From positions 1-9,423 of the forward strand of contig JALOPK010000104.1 in NCBI GenBank assembly GCA_025453925.1: a DNA stretch of 9,423 bases. The letters are read 5' to 3'. How positions within the stretch are numbered: position 1 is the first letter of the stretch; the number at the start of each line of letters is the position of its first letter. A model generated the notes under the pieces. The model ran no database searches. It was not told the DNA's origin and saw only the letters and a program-made list of their open reading frames with translations. Below, piece by piece: positions 1 to 5,794 of this stretch. This DNA comes from Candidatus Eiseniibacteriota bacterium. GTDB taxonomy: Bacteria > JAFGKV01. The position numbers and the translations under genes are program-made.

Positions 1-1
1 G

Positions 2-1030
2 CTCATGGAGGGGAATCCCCATCTGCTTCTCGAAGGCATGGCCATCTGTGGTTTCGCCACGGGAGCCACCATGGGGTACATCTACGTCCGGGGCGAGTAT
101 CGACGTTCCATCGACATCTTGCAGCAGGCGATCGATCAGGCCCGAGCGGCAGGCCTTCTGGGGAATGATCTATTCGGGTCGGGCTTCGGCTTCGACGTGT
201 GCATCAAGGAGGGCGGCGGCGCCTACGTGTGCGGCGAGGAGACCTCGCTCATCAACTCCATGGAAGGGAGACGCGGCTATCCCCGATTCAAGCCGCCGTT
301 CCCCGGCCAGGCCGGGTTCCGAAACCTCCCCAGCACCGTCAACAATGTAGAAACCCTGATGTCCGTGCCGATGATCATGGAGAAGGGCCCGGAATGGTAC
401 AAGGCGGTCGGCCCACTCACCTGCCCGGGGACCAAGCTGTACTGCCTCTCGGGTGCGCTGAACCAGACCGGTCTCGTGGAACTGCCCATGGGGACGACCC
501 TGCGCGACATCATCGACACCTATGGCCGCGGGATCAGGAACGGCGGCCGGTTCAAGTTCGCCCAGGTGGGAGGAAGCGCCGGGGGAATCCTCGCGGAGGA
601 CCTTCTCGACCTGCCGCTTGATATCGACACGCCGGCGAAGCACGGCGTGACGCTGGGCTCGGGTGTCGTCTTGGTGTGCGATGAGACGGTCTGTCCGGTG
701 GACTTCCTCCTCCAGACCCTGTCGTTCTTCGAACACGAGTCATGCGGCCAGTGTGTGCCGTGTCGAGTGGGAACCGCCCACCTCCACCACCATGCCCTCC
801 GGCTGGCGGGACGGAAGGCGGAGCCGTCTGATCTGGAGCAGATGCTGGAGACAGCGCGCCTGATGAAGAAGTCCTCCTTCTGCGCGCTGGGACAATCGCC
901 GATCATGCCGGTGGAGACCATGCTCAAGTGTTTCCACGGCGAGTTCGAGGCGCACTGCCGGCCGGAATACGAATGCCCGGAGTGTGATCGTTCGCTGGCG
1001 GCGTACTACCCGAGGGGAACCTCTCACTGA
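2..1030 (+). CDS. nuoF: NuoF-family NADH-binding FMN/Fe-S subunit, 5'-truncated by window edge
   Basis: The product is the NADH-oxidising subunit of a complex I-like or soluble NAD-linked complex. It passes electrons from NADH to FMN and a [4Fe-4S] cluster, or the reverse when paired with a formate dehydrogenase or hydrogenase. The open frame runs in from the left edge; the first methionine (base 5) lies inside the conserved MEG-PHLL-EGM stretch, so roughly 100 or more N-terminal residues are missing. Counting from that methionine, a flavin/NADH-site segment GGGAYVCGEETSL is at 70-82, an SLBB-like region at about 145-205, and cluster ligands SCGQCVPC (C247, C250, C253) with C293 in SSFCALG. 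The protein ends in a short tail with C318, C324 and C327, not the full 2x[4Fe-4S] ferredoxin domain of HydB/HndC-type subunits. An OFA transporter follows on the same strand. Family is certain; the parent complex (Nuo, formate dehydrogenase or hydrogenase) is not. Confidence 0.93.
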   Translation, partial: LMEGNPHLLLEGMAICGFATGATMGYIYVRGEYRRSIDILQQAIDQARAAGLLGNDLFGSGFGFDVCIKEGGGAYVCGEETSLINSMEGRRGYPRFKPPFPGQAGFRNLPSTVNNVETLMSVPMIMEKGPEWYKAVGPLTCPGTKLYCLSGALNQTGLVELPMGTTLRDIIDTYGRGIRNGGRFKFAQVGGSAGGILAEDLLDLPLDIDTPAKHGVTLGSGVVLVCDETVCPVDFLLQTLSFFEHESCGQCVPCRVGTAHLHHHALRLAGRKAEPSDLEQMLETARLMKKSSFCALGQSPIMPVETMLKCFHGEFEAHCRPEYECPECDRSLAAYYPRGTSH

Positions 1031-1293
1031 AGGTGTCCCGCGGAGGGCTGCCTGACGCCAGGGCGGATGCGGCAGGTCGTGTCGCATCCTGCCTTGTCTC
1101 GCGGATCCCCGGCCCTGGGTGTCCCCACTTGAGTTTTGTGGGGGCGTTCGGCATCTTGCCGGAGTCGATGTGGAAGAGGTCTCTCGGGGCGGCGACTAGC
1201 GGCGATGAACTGCGCGGGTATGCGTTGCCCCGGGAGTCGCGAGATTCCTCGGGGCGTTGAATTGTCTCTGGCGTGAGTCGGATGCCCGTTGGG

Positions 1294-1320
1294 ACTCCGG
1301 CCTCTCCGCGAGGTCGGAGT
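1294..1320 (+). promoter_or_regulatory. Leader hairpin upstream of the OFA transporter
   Basis: ACTCCGGCCTC (1294-1304) pairs with GAGGTCGGAGT (1310-1320) around a 5-nt loop. This gives an 11-bp stem with a single G-U wobble, 55 bp before the transporter start codon. It could be the end of the upstream transcript, an attenuator or an mRNA-stabilising stem. There is no downstream T-run, so a terminator role is uncertain. Confidence 0.4.
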
Positions 1321-1362
1321 TACTGCGGGGGTCAGGCGAAGAGAGTGTGCCCACACCCTTCA

Positions 1363-1370
1363 GAGAGGAG
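1363..1370 (+). promoter_or_regulatory. Ribosome binding site deciding the transporter start
   Basis: The purine-rich GAGAGGAG lies 5 nt before ATG at 1376. The same frame is open further upstream to an ATG at 1289, but those 29 extra codons encode an Arg-rich, non-membrane stretch unlike the family N-terminus, and that ATG has no comparable site. This fixes the start at 1376. Confidence 0.8.
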
Positions 1371-1375
1371 AACCT

Positions 1376-2653
1376 ATGGGAGAAGAGGCACTGGAGAAGA
1401 AACGCTGGTGGATCGCCGCGGCAGCGGTGCTGATGCAACTCTGCCTCGGCACTGTGTATGCCTGGTCGGTGTTCAAGGGACCCCTCAAGACCATGCACGG
1501 GTGGGGGGAGACCGCCACCCAGGCCACCTTCATGATCTGCATCGGCGTGATCGGGATCTCGGCTGCCTTCGGAGGCATCCTGGTGGACAAGCGTGGCCCG
1601 CGATTCGTGGCGACCGTGGGAGGGATTCTGTTCGGAGTGGGTACCCTTCTGGCCGGTCTCGCCGACCAGATGGGAAGCCTGCCACTCCTCTACTTTGGCT
1701 TCGGCCTGGTAGCCGGGTTAGGCAATGGCTTCGGATACGTGACCCCCATCGCGACGCTGATCCGGTGGTTCCCTGATAAACGAGGCCTGGTCACGGGCCT
1801 GGCCGTGATGGGCTTCGGCGCAGGCGCGTTCTTCATGGGGCGCATCGCCCCCGCCATGATCAACAGCTACATGGTGAAGGACGCTGCGGGCATCGTCACC
1901 GCCTCAGGCGTGGCAAAGACCTGGTACATTTGGGGCGTCGTGTTTCTGGTGCTGGTGACCGCCGCAGCGCAGCTCTACAGGAATCCGCCGAAGGGATGGC
2001 TGCCCGCCGGATTCACTCCTTCTCCGAAGAAGGGTGTCTCTGCCGCAGAGTCGCGCAACCTCGCGGAAGCCGTGCGTGTGCCCCAGTGGTGGATGCTGTG
2101 GGCCATGCTGTTCCTCAATATCTCGGCTGGTCTGGGGTTGCTCTCCCAGCTTTCTCCGATGGCGCAGGACGTACTGCGGTCGCGCATCGCCGATCCGAAG
2201 GCATTGGCGGTGGCGGGCGGCACCATCCTCGCGATCGCGTCCATCTTCAACGGCCTGGGCCGCCTGTTCTGGGCATGGCTCTCTGACGGAATTGGCCGCC
2301 GCATGGTGTTCATCGTCATGTTCCTGACCCAGGCGATCCTCTACATCCTGCTCCCGCAGGTCGGCAGCCAGGTGCTGTTCACCGTGATTGCCTGCTACCT
2401 CCTCGCATGCTATGGAGGAGGTTTTGCCACCATGCCCGCGTTCGCGGCGGACAGCTTTGGTCCCGCGAACATCGGTCGGGTGTACGGCACCATGCTCACC
2501 GCATGGAGCGCGGCGGGCGTGGTTGGTCCGCTGGTGTTTGCCCAATTCAAGAGGCAGACGGCCCTCTACCTGGCCGCCGGCCTTCTTGTAATCGGGCTCC
2601 TCTTCGCCCTCGCGTATCGCAGGCCTGAGCCCAAGAAAGTCGAAGCAGCGTAA
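1376..2653 (+). CDS. OFA-family MFS transporter (oxalate/formate antiporter-like)
   Basis: This 425-residue inner-membrane transporter of the major facilitator superfamily belongs to the oxalate/formate antiporter family, whose members move small mono- or dicarboxylates. Two six-helix halves are visible, split by a hydrophilic loop at about 202-235. Family marks include LCLGTVYAWSVF (22-33) in TM1, DKRGPR (71-76) after TM2, WFPDKRGLVTG (131-141), NGLGRLFWAWLSDGIGRR (292-309) and GRVYGTMLTAW (367-377). From memory of OxlT, the oxalate-binding Arg272 corresponds to R296 here. The OxlT Lys355 position in the TM11 YTAK-type motif appears to be Trp377 (LTAWS). That argues against oxalate as substrate and for a monocarboxylate such as formate or pyruvate. 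The start at 1376 is set by GAGAGGAG. The gene lies 345 bp after a NuoF-type subunit and ends before a strong hairpin. Family assignment is firm; substrate is inference. Confidence 0.9.
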   Translation: MGEEALEKKRWWIAAAAVLMQLCLGTVYAWSVFKGPLKTMHGWGETATQATFMICIGVIGISAAFGGILVDKRGPRFVATVGGILFGVGTLLAGLADQMGSLPLLYFGFGLVAGLGNGFGYVTPIATLIRWFPDKRGLVTGLAVMGFGAGAFFMGRIAPAMINSYMVKDAAGIVTASGVAKTWYIWGVVFLVLVTAAAQLYRNPPKGWLPAGFTPSPKKGVSAAESRNLAEAVRVPQWWMLWAMLFLNISAGLGLLSQLSPMAQDVLRSRIADPKALAVAGGTILAIASIFNGLGRLFWAWLSDGIGRRMVFIVMFLTQAILYILLPQVGSQVLFTVIACYLLACYGGGFATMPAFAADSFGPANIGRVYGTMLTAWSAAGVVGPLVFAQFKRQTALYLAAGLLVIGLLFALAYRRPEPKKVEAA

Positions 2654-2671
2654 GCCGCTTCCCGAGTCCTC

Positions 2672-2706
2672 CGTTGGCCTCTCCGGCAGTGCCGGAGAGG
2701 CCAACG
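2672..2706 (+). terminator. 17-bp perfect hairpin after the transporter gene
   Basis: The arm at 2672-2688 (begins CGTTGGCC, ends CCGGCA) is perfectly complementary to 2690-2706, with one unpaired central base (G2689). It starts 18 bp after the OFA stop codon. The stem is very GC-rich, but the following bases are GTGTGCAGGGG rather than a T-tract. A transcription terminator or 3'-end stabilising hairpin of the T-less type is the most likely role. Confidence 0.7.
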
Positions 2707-3398
2707 TGTGCAGGGGGGTACCGTCTGCGAGCCCGCCATGAGACCTCCGCGGATTCCCGAGGCCCGGCTCAGTCTGACCCCGCAGTCAACACCATTGCCT
2801 CTGCCCGCGTTCGGTCTCCCCTCCTGTGAGCTGGACACGGGACACACTTAACACTGTGGGGGCGAGATGCGGTGGCAGGAGATGGTAGCGCCCTCTGCCA
2901 GAATGCGTCGTCCTTTCGCGAACGGCCATGTGGGCACAGCACAGCACGAGTGCGAACAGAGGATTCGGCGGAGAGGACACCCCTTCTCCACGGGGGAGAA
3001 GGCGGGGTTGAGGGGGCGCGTGTGGTTCCCGGGGCCGATGGCTGAGAGCGGATAGTCGACAGCCCCGGCGTGCTGTCCCCTCCGCCTCATCCTCTCCGCC
3101 GGGCGAGGAGATGGCGTGGCAGACCACGGCCGCAGACACGCGGCCTCCCCGCCACCGACCGTGTCACCTGTGGGCAACCGCCAGTCCTGTGAGAGGGGGA
3201 TGAGAGAGACATGACTCGCCGCAGTCGCCCGTCCTCATGAGTCGTGCTGCTGAATCCATCATCCGACGTGTTCGTGCTGCCGAGCGGACCACCAGACCAG
3301 GCTTTCCCCTGTCGCCATCTCGCCGGCGTCATCCCCGCGACACTCAGCCCGGAGGCCGTGGCTCTCCAAGCCCGGCCGTCGAGCTGCTTCAGGGTGAA
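2707..3398. other. About 690-bp gene-free region
   Basis: Open frames on both strands here are Arg/Pro-rich, mutually overlapping and carry no recognisable domain, so I call no gene. Inside are a REP-like composite inverted repeat (2966-3101, listed separately) and a short GACAGC/GCTGTC stem (3058-3063 with 3072-3077). The 10-mer TGTGGGGGCG at 2855-2864 also occurs at 1137-1146. The stretch from 3180 to 3398 shows no structure that I can name apart from leading into the padR promoter. Confidence 0.5.
2966..3101. repeat. REP-like composite inverted-repeat element
   Basis: The sequence CGGCGGAGAGGA (2966-2977) is the exact reverse complement of TCCTCTCCGCCG (3090-3101), bounding 136 bp. Inside, CCTTCTCC (2982-2989) pairs with GGAGAAGG (2995-3002) around a 5-nt loop, and GACAGC pairs with GCTGTC (3058-3063 with 3072-3077). 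The minus strand reads as the CCCCCTCAACCCC / CTTCTCCCCC style of dispersed intergenic repeat seen in many GC-rich genomes. No ORF inside looks real. It may be a REP/MITE-like non-autonomous element; a single copy in this window cannot prove mobility. Confidence 0.5.
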
Positions 3399-3440
3399 GA
3401 TGTGATTTCTTGACAATACATCAAACAGATATATCATGAT
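3399..3440 (+). promoter_or_regulatory. padR promoter with overlapping dyad operators
   Basis: A consensus -35 box TTGACA (3410-3415) is followed after 16 bp by TATCAT (3432-3437), a five-of-six match to the -10 box, in an AT-rich island that stands out from the GC-rich surroundings. The -35 box sits inside an inverted repeat, GATGT (3399-3403) with ACATC (3418-3422), which carries the ATGT...ACAT half-sites known from PadR operators, though with a 14-nt rather than the classical 8-nt spacer. A second palindrome, ATCATGAT (3433-3440), overlaps the -10 box. Autorepression by the PadR product is a reasonable inference. Confidence 0.7.
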
Positions 3441-3456
3441 GGAATACCTGTCAATC

Positions 3457-3462
3457 AGGAGG
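3457..3462 (+). promoter_or_regulatory. Ribosome binding site for the GTG-initiated padR gene
   Basis: A perfect AGGAGG lies 8 nt before GTG at 3471. It decides the start, since no ATG is placed suitably and the PadR fold begins immediately after this codon. Confidence 0.85.
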
Positions 3463-3470
3463 TTGTTCCC

Positions 3471-4070
3471 GTGGCGCGGACGAACAAGACGAGGTACGCC
3501 GTTCTCGGACTTCTGAGCAGTGGGCCGAAGTCGGGCTATGACATCAGGCGGGAGAGCGAACACGGTATAGGCCACTTCTGGCATGAAACCTATGGTGCGA
3601 TCTATCCCATGCTGAGGCGGCTCGAGGAGGAAGGCCTGATCCAAGGGGAATCGGGCGGGCACGGCCGGCGCCCGAGACGCGTCTACCCCATCACGCCACG
3701 GGGCCTTGATGCGCTGCGGGCCTGGCTGGCCGCACCGCCCGAGCGGTCGCGCGTCCGCGACGAGCTTCTGTTGAAGGCCTACTTCGGGCGGGAGGCGAGA
3801 GATGCCCTCCTTCGGCACGTACAGCGCTGCAAGGTCGAGTCACTGGCCCGCTTGGCGGAACTGGACGGAATCCGTCGCCGACTGGAGCAGTGCTGCTCAT
3901 CGCATCCCGACCAACCGTTCTGGCTCATCACCGTGAGCATGGGAGTGCACCGGGCCAGAACCTGCGCGAGTTGGTGTGACGAGACTCTCCAGCGGATTCG
4001 ACGTCTTGACGCCCCCGAAGTCTTCACCGTTGAAGAGCATACCACCACCGGACCGGAGGCAGTGACGTGA
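3471..4070 (+). CDS. PadR-family transcriptional regulator
   Basis: This 199-residue DNA-binding regulator has the classical two-part PadR layout. The N-terminal winged helix spans about 5-85 and includes YAVLGLLSSGPKSGYDI (9-25), the GAIYPMLRRLEEEGLI helix (42-57) and a basic wing around GRRPRRVYPITPRG (65-78). The C-terminal Vir_act_alpha_C-like helical dimerisation part spans about 92-175. Members usually repress neighbouring genes and are relieved by small aromatic or amphipathic ligands. Translation starts at GTG behind a perfect AGGAGG. The gene ends in a 4-bp overlap (GTGA) with the amidase start, so the two are translationally coupled. The promoter upstream carries dyads over both the -35 and -10 boxes, consistent with autoregulation. 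The ligand is unknown; an amidase substrate or product is the natural guess. Confidence 0.93.
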   Translation: MARTNKTRYAVLGLLSSGPKSGYDIRRESEHGIGHFWHETYGAIYPMLRRLEEEGLIQGESGGHGRRPRRVYPITPRGLDALRAWLAAPPERSRVRDELLLKAYFGREARDALLRHVQRCKVESLARLAELDGIRRRLEQCCSSHPDQPFWLITVSMGVHRARTCASWCDETLQRIRRLDAPEVFTVEEHTTTGPEAVT

Positions 4071-5134
4071 TCTCTCTGCGAAACATCCTCGGTGTCATCT
4101 CCCTTGTGTCCCTCGCCACGGGCATCGGCGTGAAGCCAGCGGAAGGGTGTTCCGCCTTCTCCTGTACGACGGGGGGCGCGGTCATCACCGCGAAGAATTA
4201 CGATTGGACGCTGGGGGATGGCCTGCTTATCGTGAACCAGCGGGGAGTCACCAAGACGTCTCGCCTCTTCCCGGACCCGCAGGCTCCACGATGGACATCC
4301 CGCTATGGCAGTGTGACCTTCAACCAGTATGGCCGGGATCTGCCCCAAGGCGGCATGAACGAGGCCGGTTTAGTCGTCGAGGTGCTCTGGCTGGAGGGTA
4401 CCGAATACCCGGCCGATGATGCCCGTGACGACATCGGATGCTCGCAGTGGGTGCAAAACCAGCTGGACACCGCGGCCACAGTGGAAGAGGTGATTGCCTC
4501 GTTTGCCAAGATCCAGATCAGAGCTCAGGTGCCGTTGCACTTCTTCGTTGCGGACAGTACTGGGTGCACCGCGAGTCTGGAGTTCATTGAGGGGCGGCAG
4601 GTGTTCCACGCCGGTGACGCCATGCCGGTCCAGGTGCTCACCAACTCGCCCTACGCGGAGGCTCTCGAATGCTTCACGTCGTGGTCACGTCGGAGTGAGG
4701 ACGTCCCCACGTCTTCCGGTTCTCTGGATCGCTTTGTGCGCTGTGCATCCATGACGCGGCAAGCGACCGCTGCACCGGACGCGTCAGAATTCGCATTCGG
4801 CATTCTGGATGGGGTCCGCCAGCCGGGTTTCACCCAATGGAGCACTGTGTATGACCAGACCCGCCGCGTGGTGTCCTTGAAGACCCTGGGGAACCCGACA
4901 GTGCGGTCCATCGACTTCGCCGCGCAGGATTTCGCGTGCGGCCGCCCGGTGTCCATTGCCGACATCGACGCCTCGCCGATTGGTGGTGCAATCGCATGGC
5001 GGCCCTATTCCTACCAGGACAACCTCAACCTCGTGACGAAGACCTACCGCGGAACGCCCTTCCTTCATTCCGTGCCCGACTCACTCTATGCCGTGATTGC
5101 CGGGTATCCGGAACAATCGCGATGCACGCGGTAG
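4067..5134 (+). CDS. Exported linear amide C-N hydrolase (choloylglycine hydrolase / penicillin V acylase superfamily)
   Basis: This 355-residue Ntn-hydrolase cleaves a linear amide (C-N) bond. Known relatives act on conjugated bile salts, penicillin V or N-acyl homoserine lactones. An N-terminal signal peptide (hydrophobic about 8-22) ends at AEG just before Cys28, which would become the N-terminal nucleophile after processing. Other active-site candidates are Asp46 in AKNYDW, Asn98 in GGMNEAG, Asn193 in LTNSPY and Arg222 in LDRFVR. The arginine that precedes the Asp in bile salt hydrolases is Lys43 here, as I recall for the GKNYDW subgroup, so bile-salt activity should not be assumed. The GTG start overlaps the padR stop by 4 bp and has CGGAGG 7 nt upstream. 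Location is likely extracytoplasmic. The family is firm; the substrate is unknown. Confidence 0.9.
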   Translation: MISLRNILGVISLVSLATGIGVKPAEGCSAFSCTTGGAVITAKNYDWTLGDGLLIVNQRGVTKTSRLFPDPQAPRWTSRYGSVTFNQYGRDLPQGGMNEAGLVVEVLWLEGTEYPADDARDDIGCSQWVQNQLDTAATVEEVIASFAKIQIRAQVPLHFFVADSTGCTASLEFIEGRQVFHAGDAMPVQVLTNSPYAEALECFTSWSRRSEDVPTSSGSLDRFVRCASMTRQATAAPDASEFAFGILDGVRQPGFTQWSTVYDQTRRVVSLKTLGNPTVRSIDFAAQDFACGRPVSIADIDASPIGGAIAWRPYSYQDNLNLVTKTYRGTPFLHSVPDSLYAVIAGYPEQSRCTR

Positions 5135-5252
5135 GCCTGCGTCGCGGTAGGTGGCACGACCGCGAACTGGACTCCACCGGTCAGAGACTCGCGCGCCACG
5201 AGGACGTGAACGCCCATGCCGCCGAGATGGCCCGAGCATGTACCGGACGGCG

Positions 5253-5301
5253 GCACTCGCGCACCGTCTAGCACCGGCCGGTGCCCGATCCCGGCGAGTG
5301 C
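5253..5301. terminator. Nested palindromes between convergent genes, candidate bidirectional terminator
   Basis: GCACCGGCCGGTGC (5271-5284) is a perfect 14-bp palindrome. It is enclosed by an outer 8-bp inverted repeat, GCACTCGC (5253-5260) with GCGAGTGC (5294-5301). A third short repeat, GATCCC (5287-5292) with GGGATC (5308-5313), runs into the stop codon of the minus-strand adenosine kinase gene. Its place between two converging transcription units favours termination from both sides. No T-run accompanies it. Confidence 0.5.
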
Positions 5302-5311
5302 ATCACGGGGA

Positions 5312-5794
5312 TCAGGGGTGGTAGCCGATATCCTTGAGGAACCGGTGTCGCGCCTCCCGATCCTGGGGCGCCTCGATCCCCAGCGGGGATCCGCCATCGA
5401 TCACACCCAGTAAGGCGCGGCCTCCTCCGGCCTGCATGACGATCACCTGCACGGGGTTGGCAGTCGCGCAGTGGAGGGCACAGACCTCTGGTACCGCCTT
5501 CAACGCCCCCATGACGTTGATCGGATAGGCGTCCTTCAGGACGATTACCAGCGCATGCCCGACGCCGATGGCCATGGCATTGCGGACCGCCACCTCCTCG
5601 AGGGATGGCTCATTGCCATCGTGGCGTATGAGCCGCTCCTGGCTCGCCTCATTGAACGCGATTCCGAAGCGGATGCGCGGGGCGGATCCCGCCAGGGCCT
5701 GATACACGTCATCTACGGTCTTGATGAAGTGCGCCTGTCCCAGAATGATGTTGCAGCCCTCAGGAATCTCCAGCCGAACCAGTTCAGTCTGCAT
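5312..5794 (-). CDS. Adenosine-specific kinase (PF04008 / DUF355 family)
   Basis: This is a small cytosolic protein of 160 residues, the usual full length for the family. It aligns from end to end by eye with the adenosine-specific kinase family known from archaea and scattered bacteria. Recognisable blocks are the NIILGQAHFIKTVDD stretch (15-29), RIRFGIAFNEAS (40-51), AIGVGHALVIVLKDAYPINV (75-94), the CALHCATANPVQVIV block (104-118), GVIDGGSPLGIE (129-140) and the C-terminal FLKDIGY. A structural-genomics based proposal assigns nucleoside binding and adenosine phosphorylation; physiological function is poorly established. It is the last gene of the minus-strand cluster. Its ATG lies inside the end of the AI-2E-family gene (11-bp overlap), and AAGGAG sits 10 nt upstream (plus-strand 5805-5810). 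It has no obvious link to glycan synthesis. Confidence 0.9.
   Translation of the reverse strand: MQTELVRLEIPEGCNIILGQAHFIKTVDDVYQALAGSAPRIRFGIAFNEASQERLIRHDGNEPSLEEVAVRNAMAIGVGHALVIVLKDAYPINVMGALKAVPEVCALHCATANPVQVIVMQAGGGRALLGVIDGGSPLGIEAPQDREARHRFLKDIGYHP

Larger units (their letters stand above)
1031..1375. other. 345-bp intergenic region with small hairpins, no gene seen
   Basis: The reading frames here lack recognisable protein features. The stretch holds overlapping alternative small stems just after the nuoF stop (GGATGCG 1065-1071 with CGCATCC 1083-1089, or GGCAGG 1071-1076 with CCTGCC 1088-1093), a CCCCAC/GTGGGG hairpin (1123-1128 with 1138-1143), and a longer hairpin near the transporter start, listed separately. 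None is followed by a T-run, so a classical intrinsic terminator is not evident. No convincing -35/-10 pair was found upstream of the transporter, so co-transcription with the nuoF-like gene remains possible. Confidence 0.5.

Noticed and set aside
1289-1375. Upstream ATG extending the OFA transporter by 29 residues
   Set aside because: The extension is Arg-rich and non-hydrophobic, and includes the leader hairpin; GAGAGGAG directly precedes the ATG at 1376.
1904-2704. 266-codon open frame on the minus strand
   Set aside because: Antisense to the OFA transporter, with a low-complexity charged product.
2786-3177. Overlapping minus-strand ORFs of about 110 codons
   Set aside because: They run through the inverted-repeat element in two competing frames, with Arg/Pro/Gly-rich sequence and no start signal.
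2707-3398. Replication origin or DnaA-box cluster
   Set aside because: No TTATCCACA-like boxes or AT-rich unwinding region were seen here; the only origin-related signal is the parS site at the right edge.
3087-3818. 243-codon open frame on the minus strand
   Set aside because: Half of it is antisense to the clear PadR gene, the rest covers the REP-like region and promoter, and the product has no recognisable domain or ribosome binding site.
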